Shown here piece by piece: positions 27,622 to 36,880 of a DNA stretch of 64,000 nt. Source of the DNA: CAZCCV01 sp964497515 (GTDB taxonomy: Bacteria > Armatimonadota > UBA5829 > DTLH01); NCBI GenBank assembly GCA_964497515.1, contig CAZCCV010000004.1, forward strand, positions 40,406 through 104,405, given 5' to 3'. A model generated the notes under the pieces. It searched no databases. It was not told the origin of the DNA and worked only from the letters and a program-made list of their open reading frames with translations. Every line of letters starts with the position of its first letter. Within the stretch, counting starts at the first letter, position 1. Position numbers and translations under genes: made by a program.

Positions 27622-28506
27622 ATGAGACGGAACAATCACGAAGACGACCGATCGCCTCGAAGTGAGGTGGTAAGCGAAATCATCCAGGAAGTCGGAGACG
27701 AGATTACTGCTGCCGTCGCCGCCCCCGGTGAGCTTACCTATCGGACTCTGGACAGGTTCTTCACTTTCATCGGCGGCACTGCTACGCTTCTCGCGCGAGC
27801 GCTTGCGTATGTGTTTCGTGGTGGAATAGATGTCCACGAGACTTTTGTTCAGATGTCTGCCATTGGCGTCGCCTCTTTGCCAATTGTCTTGGTTACCGTC
27901 ACTTTTTCGGGAATGGTTCTCTCGCTTTACTCGGCGCAGATCCTGGTTTCCTATGGGTTTGCAGGTCAGTTTGTGGGTGGGGGTGTAGCGATTTCAATTG
28001 CTCGTGAGATAGGCCCCGTGCTTTCAGCAGTCGTCGTGGCAGCTAGAGCAGGCTCTTCAATGGCTGCCGAAATCGGCAGTATGAAGGTAACGGAGCAAGT
28101 AGATGCCCTTCGAGCACTTGCGGTCGATCCCGTTAAACACCTGGTGATCCCCAGACTTGTTGCAACAACCGTTATGCTGCCTGTAATCACGATGATCGCA
28201 TTTGTCGCCGGAACGATGGGCGGATACTTTGTAGCACAGATAAATGGGGTTCCTTCTGGAAGCTTCATAGGTTCGCTCAGGCATATGACCGAAACTACAG
28301 ACGTTGTCAAAGGTCTGCAAAAGACTGTGTTCTTCGGCATAACGATAGCTATTGTCAGTTGCTATGAGGGACTCGCAACGAGGGGTGGAGCAACAGGGGT
28401 AGGGCGTGCTACTACTCGCGCTGTTGTCCTTTCTATAGTCCTTATTTATATTTCGAATTTCTTCCTTGCGTATATCCTGTTTGGAGGACGTACTGCCGGG
28501 TTCTAG
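27622..28506 (+). CDS. mlaE: MlaE-family lipid ABC transporter permease
   Basis: A 294-residue inner-membrane permease of the Mla/MCE lipid transport complex, which moves phospholipids between inner and outer membranes. After a hydrophilic N-terminus of about 45 residues it has the MlaE core of about five helices with the family motifs REIGPVLSAVVVAARAGSSM and AAEIGSMKVTEQVDALRALA. ATG 27622 is chosen because GAGG lies 6 bases upstream and the promoter starts the transcript near 27586. ATG 27592 would be nearly leaderless. It is followed directly by the ATPase and the MCE protein genes. Confidence 0.88.
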   Translation: MRRNNHEDDRSPRSEVVSEIIQEVGDEITAAVAAPGELTYRTLDRFFTFIGGTATLLARALAYVFRGGIDVHETFVQMSAIGVASLPIVLVTVTFSGMVLSLYSAQILVSYGFAGQFVGGGVAISIAREIGPVLSAVVVAARAGSSMAAEIGSMKVTEQVDALRALAVDPVKHLVIPRLVATTVMLPVITMIAFVAGTMGGYFVAQINGVPSGSFIGSLRHMTETTDVVKGLQKTVFFGITIAIVSCYEGLATRGGATGVGRATTRAVVLSIVLIYISNFFLAYILFGGRTAGF

Positions 28507-28508
28507 AA

Positions 28509-29252
28509 TTGATATCTATAGAGCAACTATCATTCCGAGTCGATGGCCGCACGATTCTCAGGCGGCTGGATATGTGTGTTCAACGCGGCGAAGTGTTTGC
28601 TGTAATGGGGATGTCCGGCGTTGGAAAGAGTACGCTGCTTAAGTGCATAGCCGGGCTGATCAGTCCAAACGGCGGACAGATCACAATTGATGGCACTAAT
28701 ATATCTCGAATGAAAGAATCGCAATTGCGCGATGTTCGTAGAAAGATCGGTATGGTCTTTCAGTATGCAGCGCTGTTCGATTCGCTTAATGTATACGAAA
28801 ATGTTATCTTTGGGCTGAAACGCCACACCAGTATGACTGAGTCCGAATTGAGAGTGGCTGCAGCCGAAAAGCTGGCTCTCGTTGGGCTTTCGGGAACGGA
28901 AGCGATGATGCCCTCTCAGCTCTCTGGAGGAATGCAGAAGCGAGTGGGGCTTGCGAGAGCTTTGGCGCTCGATCCGTCGATTATTCTATATGATGAGCCG
29001 ACTGCGGGGCTCGATCCGATAACCGCTGCGGCTATCAGTGAGCTAATCGTCAGGATGAGAGATCAACTCAGAGTAACATCTGTTGTGGTGACTCACGATC
29101 TGTCGCTTATAAAGCAAGTGTCAAACCGTGTCGGGATGATTCATCGGGGCAAGATTATCGAAGTAGGTACCTGGCAGGAATTAGAATCATCTGACAACGC
29201 TATTGTGAAGCAGTTCATTGGGGGGAGCACGGATGGACCGATACGGCTGTAG
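28509..29252 (+). CDS. mlaF: MlaF-family ABC transporter ATPase
   Basis: A 247-residue cytoplasmic ATPase driving the MlaE permease. It has Walker A GMSGVGKST, the Q-loop (VFQYAALFDSLNVYENVIF), signature LSGGMQKRVGLARAL, Walker B ILYDEPTAGLD and the switch histidine (VVVTHD), so it is catalytically complete. The TTG at 28509 begins two bases after the mlaE stop. No near SD is present, which suggests translational coupling to mlaE. Confidence 0.9.
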   Translation: MISIEQLSFRVDGRTILRRLDMCVQRGEVFAVMGMSGVGKSTLLKCIAGLISPNGGQITIDGTNISRMKESQLRDVRRKIGMVFQYAALFDSLNVYENVIFGLKRHTSMTESELRVAAAEKLALVGLSGTEAMMPSQLSGGMQKRVGLARALALDPSIILYDEPTAGLDPITAAAISELIVRMRDQLRVTSVVVTHDLSLIKQVSNRVGMIHRGKIIEVGTWQELESSDNAIVKQFIGGSTDGPIRL

Positions 29253-29291
29253 AGCAGTAAACGGTACACATTCGGCGTTGCTGGTCTGCTG

Positions 29292-30638
29292 ATGAGATTT
29301 AGAGCTGAAGCAAAAGTTGGGTTAATCGTATTCTTGTCACTCGTCGCGCTTGGCGGAGTATACTACTTCCTTGGGCAACGTTTCTTCCAGACGGGCTTTT
29401 ATTCTATATACGGCGTGTTCGATGATGTTCAGCGGCTCTCGAAGCGTGCCGACGTAAGAATGGCCGGCGTTCGGATTGGCGATGTTCAAAGCATCAGTTT
29501 AACCTCGGATAAGTGCGCGAAGGTGGAGTTCACCATATCAGAGAAGTTCAAAGGCGCCATTCCTACGGATTCTTCCGCCAGAATAACCACGGGCGGGCTT
29601 GTTGGCGTCGGCGAGTACTTTGTGGAGATAATACCCGGTTCACGTCAGGAGGGTCTCAAACCCGGGGACTACATCCGAACAGTGACATTGCCCAATCTGG
29701 AAGATGTGCTGTCGCAGGTAACAGATATCATTGGTGGCCTGCAGACCACTGTAAAATCTGCAAATGAGATTCTGACAAACCCTGAAGTCCGCGAGGGGAT
29801 GGTGGATATCGTCAAAAACATAGAGGCTACTACAGCACGTAGTGCACTCCTTGCCGATGATATGCGCGGCCTGCTCGCAGATACCGGGCCACGCATCGAG
29901 CATCTTTTTAAATCTGTTCAGAGTGCAGCAGACGATTTCAGTGCGACCAGCAGTCATCTGAGATATGCGCTGGAATCCGGAGGGCTGCAGCAGGTTCAGG
30001 CTGCACTGGCAAGCGTTCAGCGAGCGGCGTACAATATTGAGGTTGCTACAGAGGAACTGAAAGAGTTTGCACAAGATAAGTCGTTTACCGATGATATCCG
30101 GCAGACAATCTCAAGCGCACGTCAGGCTGCCGAGGGTGCAGCGGAGATAGTCAACCGAATAGAGGCTTACATACCGGAACGGAACAAGAAATCCTCCGGC
30201 AAGCAAGAAGACAGGCAGTCTGCTGACTCCAGAAAGAAGCTTGTTGGTGCAGGGTCACAGTTCGATATATATGGTCTGAGTGACAGCGGAGATGCCAGGG
30301 TAGACTGGAATTTCACTCTGGCAAGAGATAACCAGTTTTACAGGCTCGGTATATTTGATCTGGGAGAAGATTCCAGACTTAATCTTCAGAAAGGGAAATG
30401 GTTGAACGATAGAAGTGCTGTGCGATACGGGTTGTACGGTTCAAGACTCGGAATCGGTTACGACAGGCTTCTCGACAAAGACCTTGCCCTGCAACTCGAT
30501 TTGTACCGTCCTAACGACCCGAGGCTTGAGACGAAGCTTCGCTATGATTTCTCAAACAATTTCGGTGTTTGGATGGGTGTGGAAGACCTGTTCGGAGATG
30601 GAGGCCCTATGTTCGGCTTCCAATATCGAAACAGGTAA
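29292..30638 (+). CDS. mlaD: MCE-domain protein (MlaD-like) with C-terminal barrel-like domain
   Basis: A 448-residue lipid-binding component of the transporter. It has a single N-terminal membrane helix (residues about 8-27), one MCE domain (about 36-125, SIYGVFDDVQRLSKRADVRM then GVRIGDVQSISL), and a long helical segment (about 130-300, with repeated SVQSAADD-like and ASVQRAAYN-like turns). The last 130 residues are rich in alternating aromatic/polar beta strands (YRLGIFDLGEDSRL, YGLYGSRLGIGYDR, LALQLDLYRP, GGPMFGFQYRNR) and end in an aromatic-rich strand. E. coli MlaD ends after the MCE helix. A similar MCE-helix-barrel design is reported for the diderm Firmicute Veillonella parvula, where it bridges the periplasm. 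The barrel here is inferred from strand pattern. Start ATG 29292, SD weak. Confidence 0.8.
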   Translation: MRFRAEAKVGLIVFLSLVALGGVYYFLGQRFFQTGFYSIYGVFDDVQRLSKRADVRMAGVRIGDVQSISLTSDKCAKVEFTISEKFKGAIPTDSSARITTGGLVGVGEYFVEIIPGSRQEGLKPGDYIRTVTLPNLEDVLSQVTDIIGGLQTTVKSANEILTNPEVREGMVDIVKNIEATTARSALLADDMRGLLADTGPRIEHLFKSVQSAADDFSATSSHLRYALESGGLQQVQAALASVQRAAYNIEVATEELKEFAQDKSFTDDIRQTISSARQAAEGAAEIVNRIEAYIPERNKKSSGKQEDRQSADSRKKLVGAGSQFDIYGLSDSGDARVDWNFTLARDNQFYRLGIFDLGEDSRLNLQKGKWLNDRSAVRYGLYGSRLGIGYDRLLDKDLALQLDLYRPNDPRLETKLRYDFSNNFGVWMGVEDLFGDGGPMFGFQYRNR

Positions 30639-30675
30639 AATGAAATCGGCTGTGCGTATGCAGCAGGGGGAACGA

Positions 30676-31122
30676 ATGAGAGTTATACTTCGACAAGATA
30701 TCAAAGGCATAGGCAAGCAGGACGATATAGTTAACGTAAGCCCTGGCTATGCCCGCAACTACCTATTTCCGAGGAACCTGGCGTTTGAGGCCGACAAAGC
30801 GAGCTTGGCTGAACTGAAGAGGAAGCACGACGCCATCGAAAAGAAGGGCGAGAAGGTTCTGGAGGAAGCAAAAGCCGTTCAGGAGAAACTCGTCGAGAAG
30901 ACGATCACTGTGCAGGCCAAAGGCGGAACCGGTACCAAGCTGTATGGATCCGTCACTGCGCAGGATATTGCAGATGCAATTAAAGAGCAAACGGGAGTAG
31001 AGGTAGATAAGCGCAAGATCCACATCGCAGACCCAATCAAGACTTCAGGGTCACACGTGGTTCCGATGAGATTGCATCGCGACGTTGGGTTCGATCTCAC
31101 TGTGGAGGTAGTCACCCAGTAG
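30676..31122 (+). CDS. rplI: Large-subunit ribosomal protein bL9
   Basis: A 148-residue 50S protein. The N-terminal rRNA-binding domain reads MRVILRQDIKGIGKQDDIVN and SPGYARNYLFPRNLA. A long connecting helix follows, then the C-terminal domain with GTKLYGSVTAQDIADAI. ATG 30676 follows AGGGGGAACG. A longer in-frame extension upstream overlaps mlaD and is rejected. It precedes dnaB, a common bacterial order. Confidence 0.95.
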   Translation: MRVILRQDIKGIGKQDDIVNVSPGYARNYLFPRNLAFEADKASLAELKRKHDAIEKKGEKVLEEAKAVQEKLVEKTITVQAKGGTGTKLYGSVTAQDIADAIKEQTGVEVDKRKIHIADPIKTSGSHVVPMRLHRDVGFDLTVEVVTQ

Positions 31123-31191
31123 TCTACTGAAATAATAATGCGTTGCTGATGGTCGGTCAGCAGAGCCGCATTTGTCGGTTTGTCGAATCGT

Positions 31192-32616
31192 ATGGTAATG
31201 GACAGGTTAGCTTCACTACAAAAGGTACCGCCACAGAACATCGATGCGGAGCAGTCTACGCTCGGATCTATGATGCTCGACGCTGCGGCCATTGAGAAAT
31301 CTGCAGATATTCTGAAGAACGCAGACTTCTACCGGCCAACGCACGGCATCATCTTCGATGCAATCTGCTCGCTAAATGAGCGGGACGAACCCGTCGACCT
31401 TATCACTCTTCAGGAGGAGCTGAGGTCGCGGAACAAACTCGAAGAGGTGGGCGGAACAGAGTATCTGATGGCACTTCTGTCGCAGGTTCCGTCTGCTGCG
31501 AGGGTGGAGCACTACGCCACGATCGTCGAAGAGAAGGCGATTCTCCGAAGATTACTCTCTGCGTCCGATCAGATTGCAGCTATGGTTCACGAAGATCAGG
31601 TAGACATCGAGAGCGTGACCGACAAAGCTGAGCAGCTTATTTTTCAAGTGTCTCAGCGGCGTATGGGGCAGTACTTCACACCGCTGGCTCCGATAGTCGA
31701 TGAAGCTTGGAACAGACTGGAGACGCAGTGGGGTGCGGGGAGTATCATCTCCGGACAGGAGACGGGCTTTAGAGATCTGGACCTTATGACGTCCGGCCTG
31801 CAGCCGGGCGACCTGGTTATCGTTGCTGCCAGACCATCTATGGGAAAAACTGCGCTGGCAATGGACATTGCAGGACACGTTTCTATCAAGAAGAAAAAAC
31901 CAGTTGCAGTGTTCAGTATAGAAATGTCGAAGGAGCAACTTGCCGTGAGGCTGCTTTCGACGCACGCCAGAGTCGAATCGCAGCGTCTTAGATCCGGCTA
32001 TTTGAATGACGACGAAATCGCTACCATCGGTGTCGCAACTAACGAGTTGTACCAATCTCCAATGTACATCGACGACTCCACAGATATTACGCCGATGGGT
32101 ATGCGGGCTAAGTGTCGGAGACTGAAGGCCGAACAGGGTGGGCTTGCGCTCATCATAGTCGACTATCTTCAGCTTATGAAATGGCACAGGAATATAGATA
32201 ATCGAGTGCAGGAAATCTCCGAAATTGCTCGAGCACTGAAAAGCCTGGCCAGAGAACTGAAGGTGCCGGTAATCGCTCTATCCCAGCTATCTAGGCGCGT
32301 CGAACAGCGCGACGACAAACGCCCGATTCTCTCAGACCTCAGAGAATCCGGCTCGATTGAAGCTGAGGCAGACCTCGTTGTGTTGCTCTACCGACCAAAA
32401 TACTATGAGCGCAAGGAGACTGTCGACCCTGAAGAAGCTGTGGGGATTGATCCGGATACGGGGAAGCCCAAAAAGCGAGACTTTATCTACGGGGAGCCAG
32501 AAGAGTCCGAGATAATTATTGCAAAGCAGCGTAATGGTCCAACGGGGACGATTAAAATGGGATTCTTCAGCCATTACGCGCATTTTGTCGACATCGAGCG
32601 ACACAGAGAAGAATAG
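31192..32616 (+). CDS. dnaB: Replicative DNA helicase DnaB
   Basis: A 474-residue hexameric helicase that unwinds DNA at the replication fork. The N-terminal domain (PPQNIDAEQSTLGSMMLDA) is followed by the RecA-like helicase domain with Walker A ARPSMGKTALAMDIA, Walker B LIIVDYLQLM, and the conserved ALSQLSRRVEQR and LSDLRESGSIEAEADLV. No intein is inserted. The start is ATG 31192 or ATG 31198, and SD is not evident for either. It follows rplI and leads into the purine genes, which may share its transcript. Confidence 0.93.
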   Translation: MVMDRLASLQKVPPQNIDAEQSTLGSMMLDAAAIEKSADILKNADFYRPTHGIIFDAICSLNERDEPVDLITLQEELRSRNKLEEVGGTEYLMALLSQVPSAARVEHYATIVEEKAILRRLLSASDQIAAMVHEDQVDIESVTDKAEQLIFQVSQRRMGQYFTPLAPIVDEAWNRLETQWGAGSIISGQETGFRDLDLMTSGLQPGDLVIVAARPSMGKTALAMDIAGHVSIKKKKPVAVFSIEMSKEQLAVRLLSTHARVESQRLRSGYLNDDEIATIGVATNELYQSPMYIDDSTDITPMGMRAKCRRLKAEQGGLALIIVDYLQLMKWHRNIDNRVQEISEIARALKSLARELKVPVIALSQLSRRVEQRDDKRPILSDLRESGSIEAEADLVVLLYRPKYYERKETVDPEEAVGIDPDTGKPKKRDFIYGEPEESEIIIAKQRNGPTGTIKMGFFSHYAHFVDIERHREE

Positions 32617-32659
32617 AACAACCGCCGAGAGAAGAGGGTTTCATATCGTGAGGAGTTGT

Positions 32660-33952
32660 ATGCGAGAAAGTGGGCTTAATATTCTGGTGATAGGTAGTGG
32701 CGGCAGAGAGCACGCTATTGCCTGGAAGTTGGCGCAAAGCCCGCGCGTTGGAAAGATTTTCTGCACCCCTGGAAATGCTGGAACAGACGGTCTCGGTGAG
32801 AATCTGGACATAAAACCCGCCGAGTTCGACAAGCTGATAGCCTTTTCTAAAGAGCATGCCATCGATTTTGCCGTTATCGGGCAAGAGACACCACTAATTG
32901 CCGGAATAGTTGATGCGTTTGAAACTGCAGGGATTCCCGCCTTCGGCCCTAACAAGGAAGCGGCACAGCTAGAGGGCAGCAAAGTCTTTACAAAGGAGCT
33001 TCTCGCAGAAAACGGGATACCAACAGCGAAGTTCGAACGTTTTGACACACCGGAACCCGCTATCGAAGCTATCAAACTCCATTTTTCCTCGAGTGAAGAC
33101 CCATTGGTAATCAAAGCTGATGGCGAGGCTGCTGGAAAAGGTGTCATAATCGCTGCAACGGAGGCCGAAGCTATCGATACCATCGAAAAGATGATGGTCG
33201 ATAGAGTATTTGGAGAATCCGGAAGCAGGGTTATCGTCGAAGAGTTCCTGGTTGGTCAGGAAGCCTCGCTGATGTGCTTTGTGGACGGCAATAGTGTGGC
33301 TCCGATGGTTCCTGCACAGGATTACAAACGTGCTTACGAGAACGATGAGGGGCCGAACACGGGGGGAATGGGCTGCTATTCTCCGGTTCCCGCGCTTACC
33401 GAAGAGTTCTACGATTATGCGCTTGCCAGAATTATCTGTCCCACTCTCTCTGCGTTATCGAGGCGCGGTATTCGTTATCGCGGCGTGCTCTATGCGGGGA
33501 TAATTCTCACGAAAGATGGGCCGAAGCTACTTGAGTACAACTGCAGATTTGGCGACCCCGAAACACAGGTAGTATTGCCGAGAATGCAGACAGATTTGGT
33601 GGATATTATTGAAGCCGCGCTTACAGGGCATCTCGACGCCATCGAGTTAAAATGGTACAATAAGAAGGCGGTTTGTGTTGTGATGAGCTCGGGTGGATAC
33701 CCCGGAGGCTACGGCACAGGGTATGCGATAGGTGGCATTCCTGAAGCGGAATCTGGCGGGGCAATTGTATTTCATGCGGGCACTAAGATTATCGATGGTC
33801 AGGTCGTGACTTCGGGCGGAAGGGTTCTAGGCGTTACGGCGCTGGGGGATGCCTTCCGCGATGCAGTCGATCTGGCCTATTCTGCTGTCGGTAGAATATC
33901 TTTTGAAAACTCATACTGTCGCAGCGATATAGGCGCCAGAGTTTTAGAGTAA
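32660..33952 (+). CDS. purD: Phosphoribosylamine-glycine ligase
   Basis: A 430-residue ATP-grasp enzyme making GAR, step 2 of purine synthesis. Motifs: VIGSGGREHAIAWKL, PLVIKADGEAAGKGVIIA, the ATP-grasp acidic site LLEYNCRFGDPETQ, and NTGGMGCYSPVP. ATG 32660 has GAGGAG 4 bases upstream. An in-frame GTG at 32648 is an alternative, and longer forms overlap dnaB. It is the first gene of the purine run. Confidence 0.93.
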   Translation: MRESGLNILVIGSGGREHAIAWKLAQSPRVGKIFCTPGNAGTDGLGENLDIKPAEFDKLIAFSKEHAIDFAVIGQETPLIAGIVDAFETAGIPAFGPNKEAAQLEGSKVFTKELLAENGIPTAKFERFDTPEPAIEAIKLHFSSSEDPLVIKADGEAAGKGVIIAATEAEAIDTIEKMMVDRVFGESGSRVIVEEFLVGQEASLMCFVDGNSVAPMVPAQDYKRAYENDEGPNTGGMGCYSPVPALTEEFYDYALARIICPTLSALSRRGIRYRGVLYAGIILTKDGPKLLEYNCRFGDPETQVVLPRMQTDLVDIIEAALTGHLDAIELKWYNKKAVCVVMSSGGYPGGYGTGYAIGGIPEAESGGAIVFHAGTKIIDGQVVTSGGRVLGVTALGDAFRDAVDLAYSAVGRISFENSYCRSDIGARVLE

Positions 33953-34009
33953 GGATAGACGAACAGTCCGGGATTCTTATTATGTCGGACGTTCTAGAGG
34001 TGAACAGCA

Positions 34010-34474
34010 ATGAGTCATAAAGTGGCAATAGTCATGGGCAGCAAATCTGATGTGCTGGTGATGCAGCCTGCAGCGGATGTGCTCGACGAACTCAAAATCG
34101 ATTTCGAAAGCTATGTTATTTCCGCTCATAGAACTCCGCACAAGGCAATGGAGTTTGCGTCGGGCGCTGTGGATGCTGGGTTTGAGGTCATTATAGCTGG
34201 AGCTGGTTGGGCCGCACACCTGGCAGGGTTCATGGCTGCGCTGACTCCGTTACCTGTTATAGGTGTTCCTGTAAAATCCTCTGCACTGAACGGGTTGGAT
34301 GCACTGTTTTCTACCGTGCAGATGCCCTTAGGTGTGCCTGTTGCGACGGTTGCAATTGATGGCGCACGAAGTGCTGGTGTGCTGGCCGCACAGATTATCG
34401 GGGTGTCGGACCTGGAGGTTCGCCGCAGGGTAGTAGAATACAAGGAAAAGCTCGCCGCGCAGGTGGGCAAGTAG
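34010..34474 (+). CDS. purE: N5-carboxyaminoimidazole ribonucleotide mutase
   Basis: A 154-residue class I PurE that converts N5-CAIR to CAIR. The signature MGSKSDVLVMQPAADVL and SAHRTPHKAMEFASGA are intact, as are AGAGWAAHLAGFMAALTPLP and VPVATVAIDGARSAGVLAAQ. ATG 34010 follows AGAGGTGAA. The PurK partner that makes N5-CAIR is not in the window, and N5-CAIR supply must come from elsewhere. Confidence 0.93.
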   Translation: MSHKVAIVMGSKSDVLVMQPAADVLDELKIDFESYVISAHRTPHKAMEFASGAVDAGFEVIIAGAGWAAHLAGFMAALTPLPVIGVPVKSSALNGLDALFSTVQMPLGVPVATVAIDGARSAGVLAAQIIGVSDLEVRRRVVEYKEKLAAQVGK

Positions 34475-34516
34475 GCACGTCTCGGCTATGCTGACTGCTA
34501 GAGGCTGATTTTTTTA

Positions 34517-35809
34517 ATGATAGATAGATATTCCCTACCTAAAATGAAGGCTATCTGGAGCGAGGAAAACAAGTTCCAGACTTGGCTGGATGTTGAGATA
34601 GCCGTTTGTGAGGCACAGGAACAGTTTGGCAGAATCCCTGCTGGCACAACTGAAAAGGTCAGGGCTGGAGCCAAGTTCACTGTGGCACGGATCGAAGAAA
34701 TCGAGGCAGAAACTCATCACGACCTCATTGCATTCGTCAAAGCAGTAACTGAGAATCTGGGCGATGAGGGCAAATACGTTCACTATGGCGTGACCAGCTA
34801 CGACATCGAAGATACGGCGATGGCCATCAGGATGAAGCAGTCTGCTGACCTCATTCTCGAGGATCTTCAGGCACTCGCCGAAGTGGTGGCGAAACTGGCC
34901 AGAGAACACCGCAAGACTCCTATGATTGGTCGGACGCACGGCGTGCACGCGGAGCCGATTACATTTGGCTTCAAAATGGCAGTGTGGTATTCGCAGATTG
35001 TGCGAGATATCGAGCGCGTGAGGGTCGCCCGAGAAGAGATCGCTTACGGAAAGATCTCTGGCGCAGTCGGTATTTTTGGAAATATCGATCCCGCTATTGA
35101 AGACCATGTCTGCAAAACACTGGGGCTCAAAGCCGCGCCGGTGTCTACGCAGATTGTTCAGCGTGACAGGCACGCTCAATTTCTTGCGGCGCTGGCTATT
35201 GCCGCCTCATCAGCCGAAAACTTTGCCACGGAGATGCGCAACCTTCAAAGAACTGAGATACTGGAGGTGCAGGAGATGTTCCTGCCAGGGCAGCGTGGAT
35301 CGTCTGCAATGCCGCACAAGCGTAACCCGTGGCGGTTTGAGACTATAGTCGGTTTGGCGAGAGTGATTCGAGCTAACACTATACCGGCTATGGAGAATAT
35401 TACCAGCTGGCACGAGCGTGACAACACCAACTCTGCGTGTGAACGGGTTATCATTCCCGACTGCTGCCAGGCGCTGGATTTCATTCTGCAATCGCTAGCT
35501 AAACTGATCGGCCGGCTAGAGATTAACGTCGACAATATGCAGCGTAACCTGGAGCAGATGGGACAGTTGGTCTTCTCAGAGCACGTGCTTTTGGCACTGG
35601 TCGAGAAGGGTATGACCCGAGAGGAAGGTTACAAAGTCTGCCAAAGAAACGCTGCCAAGTGCTGGGACGAAGGCGTATCTTTCCGCGAGGCACTCGAACG
35701 GGATGACAGCGTCCGTGAGTTGCTCTCAGCGGAGGACTTGGCAGGATGTTTCGACTTGGAGCATCATCTTAGGAATGTAGATCGTATTTTGGAGCGGCTG
35801 GGAATATAA
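34517..35809 (+). CDS. purB: Adenylosuccinate lyase
   Basis: A 430-residue member of the fumarase/aspartase superfamily that releases fumarate from SAICAR and adenylosuccinate. The signature loop RGSSAMPHKRNPWRFE is intact, as are TSYDIEDTAMAIRMKQ and GRTHGVHAEPITFGFK with the catalytic histidine. ATG 34517 has AGAGG about 11 bases upstream. It sits between purE and purS. Confidence 0.93.
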   Translation: MIDRYSLPKMKAIWSEENKFQTWLDVEIAVCEAQEQFGRIPAGTTEKVRAGAKFTVARIEEIEAETHHDLIAFVKAVTENLGDEGKYVHYGVTSYDIEDTAMAIRMKQSADLILEDLQALAEVVAKLAREHRKTPMIGRTHGVHAEPITFGFKMAVWYSQIVRDIERVRVAREEIAYGKISGAVGIFGNIDPAIEDHVCKTLGLKAAPVSTQIVQRDRHAQFLAALAIAASSAENFATEMRNLQRTEILEVQEMFLPGQRGSSAMPHKRNPWRFETIVGLARVIRANTIPAMENITSWHERDNTNSACERVIIPDCCQALDFILQSLAKLIGRLEINVDNMQRNLEQMGQLVFSEHVLLALVEKGMTREEGYKVCQRNAAKCWDEGVSFREALERDDSVRELLSAEDLAGCFDLEHHLRNVDRILERLGI

Positions 35810-35850
35810 TATTTGCCGGTCGTTTACACTTGAACTCAGCGAGGAGCCGT

Positions 35851-36090
35851 ATGGCGAAAGTAAAGGTTTATGTAACACTGAAACCGACTCTCCTGGATGC
35901 ACAGGGGCGCGTAGTGCAAACAGCACTGCATAATCTGGGCTACAACAATGTTGAGAGCGTTAGAATCGGAAAGTATATCGAAGTCGATGTCGCTGGTAAA
36001 GGCGCTCAACTCGACGAACAGATCAACGAGATGTGTCGCAAACTGCTGACTAACCCCGTGATCGAGGACTACAGATACGAGATAGAGTAG
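35851..36090 (+). CDS. purS: FGAM synthase small subunit PurS
   Basis: A 79-residue subunit that joins PurQ to the small form of PurL. Typical sequence: MAKVKVYVTLKPTLLDAQG, then RVVQTALHNLGYNNVESVRI and a final YRYEIE. ATG 35851 has GAGGAG 5 bases upstream; an in-frame extension to 35830 lacks one. Confidence 0.92.
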   Translation: MAKVKVYVTLKPTLLDAQGRVVQTALHNLGYNNVESVRIGKYIEVDVAGKGAQLDEQINEMCRKLLTNPVIEDYRYEIE

Positions 36091-36187
36091 GGGCAGGCGT
36101 TACCGATAGCCTGCTTCCGATGTCGAACTGATTTGAGACTATGCGCCGGGGAAACCCGGTGGATGAGAAAACAGGATAAGTGAGTCT

Positions 36188-36880
36188 ATGAAATTCGGTG
36201 TAATCGTCTTCCCAGGCTCTAACTGCGATCGGGATGCTTACTACGCAGTTCGAGATGTAGTTGGTGAGCCTGTGGAGTATATCTGGCACCTGGAACGGGA
36301 TCTCAAGGGTGTGGATTGCATAATAGTGCCGGGAGGTTTCTCTTTTGGTGACTATTTCCGAACTGGTGCAATAGCTAGATTCTCTCCGGCCATGGAGGCA
36401 GTGCAGAAGCACGCGGAGGGTGGTGGATACGTAATAGGCATATGCAATGGGTTTCAGGTGCTATGTGAGGCAGGAATGCTGCCCGGCGCTTTGATTGCCA
36501 ATAAGGGAATCAGATTCCTGTGTAAGTATGTCAATGTTTCAGTCGAAAACCCTAACACTCCATGGACTAACCAGTGCAAAAAAGATCGGGTGCTCCGCGT
36601 TCCAATTGCACACCAGGCGGGCAATTTTGTCTGCGATTCGGATGTGTTAAAGAAGATCAAAGATAACGGCCAGGTTGTTCTCCGTTACTGTGATGACAAA
36701 GGACGCGTCACTCCAGAAGCGAACCCAAACGGTTCTCTTAACAACATTGCGGGAATCACTAATGTACAAGGAAATGTAGTCGGAATGATGCCTCATCCGG
36801 AGAGATCCGTCGAAAAGATCCTTGGCAGCGACGATGGCCTGGCTATTTTCAGGTCTGTGATAGAGTGGGCGAAGAAATAA
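36188..36880 (+). CDS. purQ: FGAM synthase glutaminase subunit PurQ
   Basis: A 230-residue class I glutamine amidotransferase giving ammonia to PurL. The nucleophile cysteine is in VIGICNGFQVL and the histidine-glutamate pair in MMPHPERSVEKIL. It begins VIVFPGSNCDRDAYYAV. The stop codon overlaps the purL start by one base (TAATG), so translation is coupled. Confidence 0.93.
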   Translation: MKFGVIVFPGSNCDRDAYYAVRDVVGEPVEYIWHLERDLKGVDCIIVPGGFSFGDYFRTGAIARFSPAMEAVQKHAEGGGYVIGICNGFQVLCEAGMLPGALIANKGIRFLCKYVNVSVENPNTPWTNQCKKDRVLRVPIAHQAGNFVCDSDVLKKIKDNGQVVLRYCDDKGRVTPEANPNGSLNNIAGITNVQGNVVGMMPHPERSVEKILGSDDGLAIFRSVIEWAKK

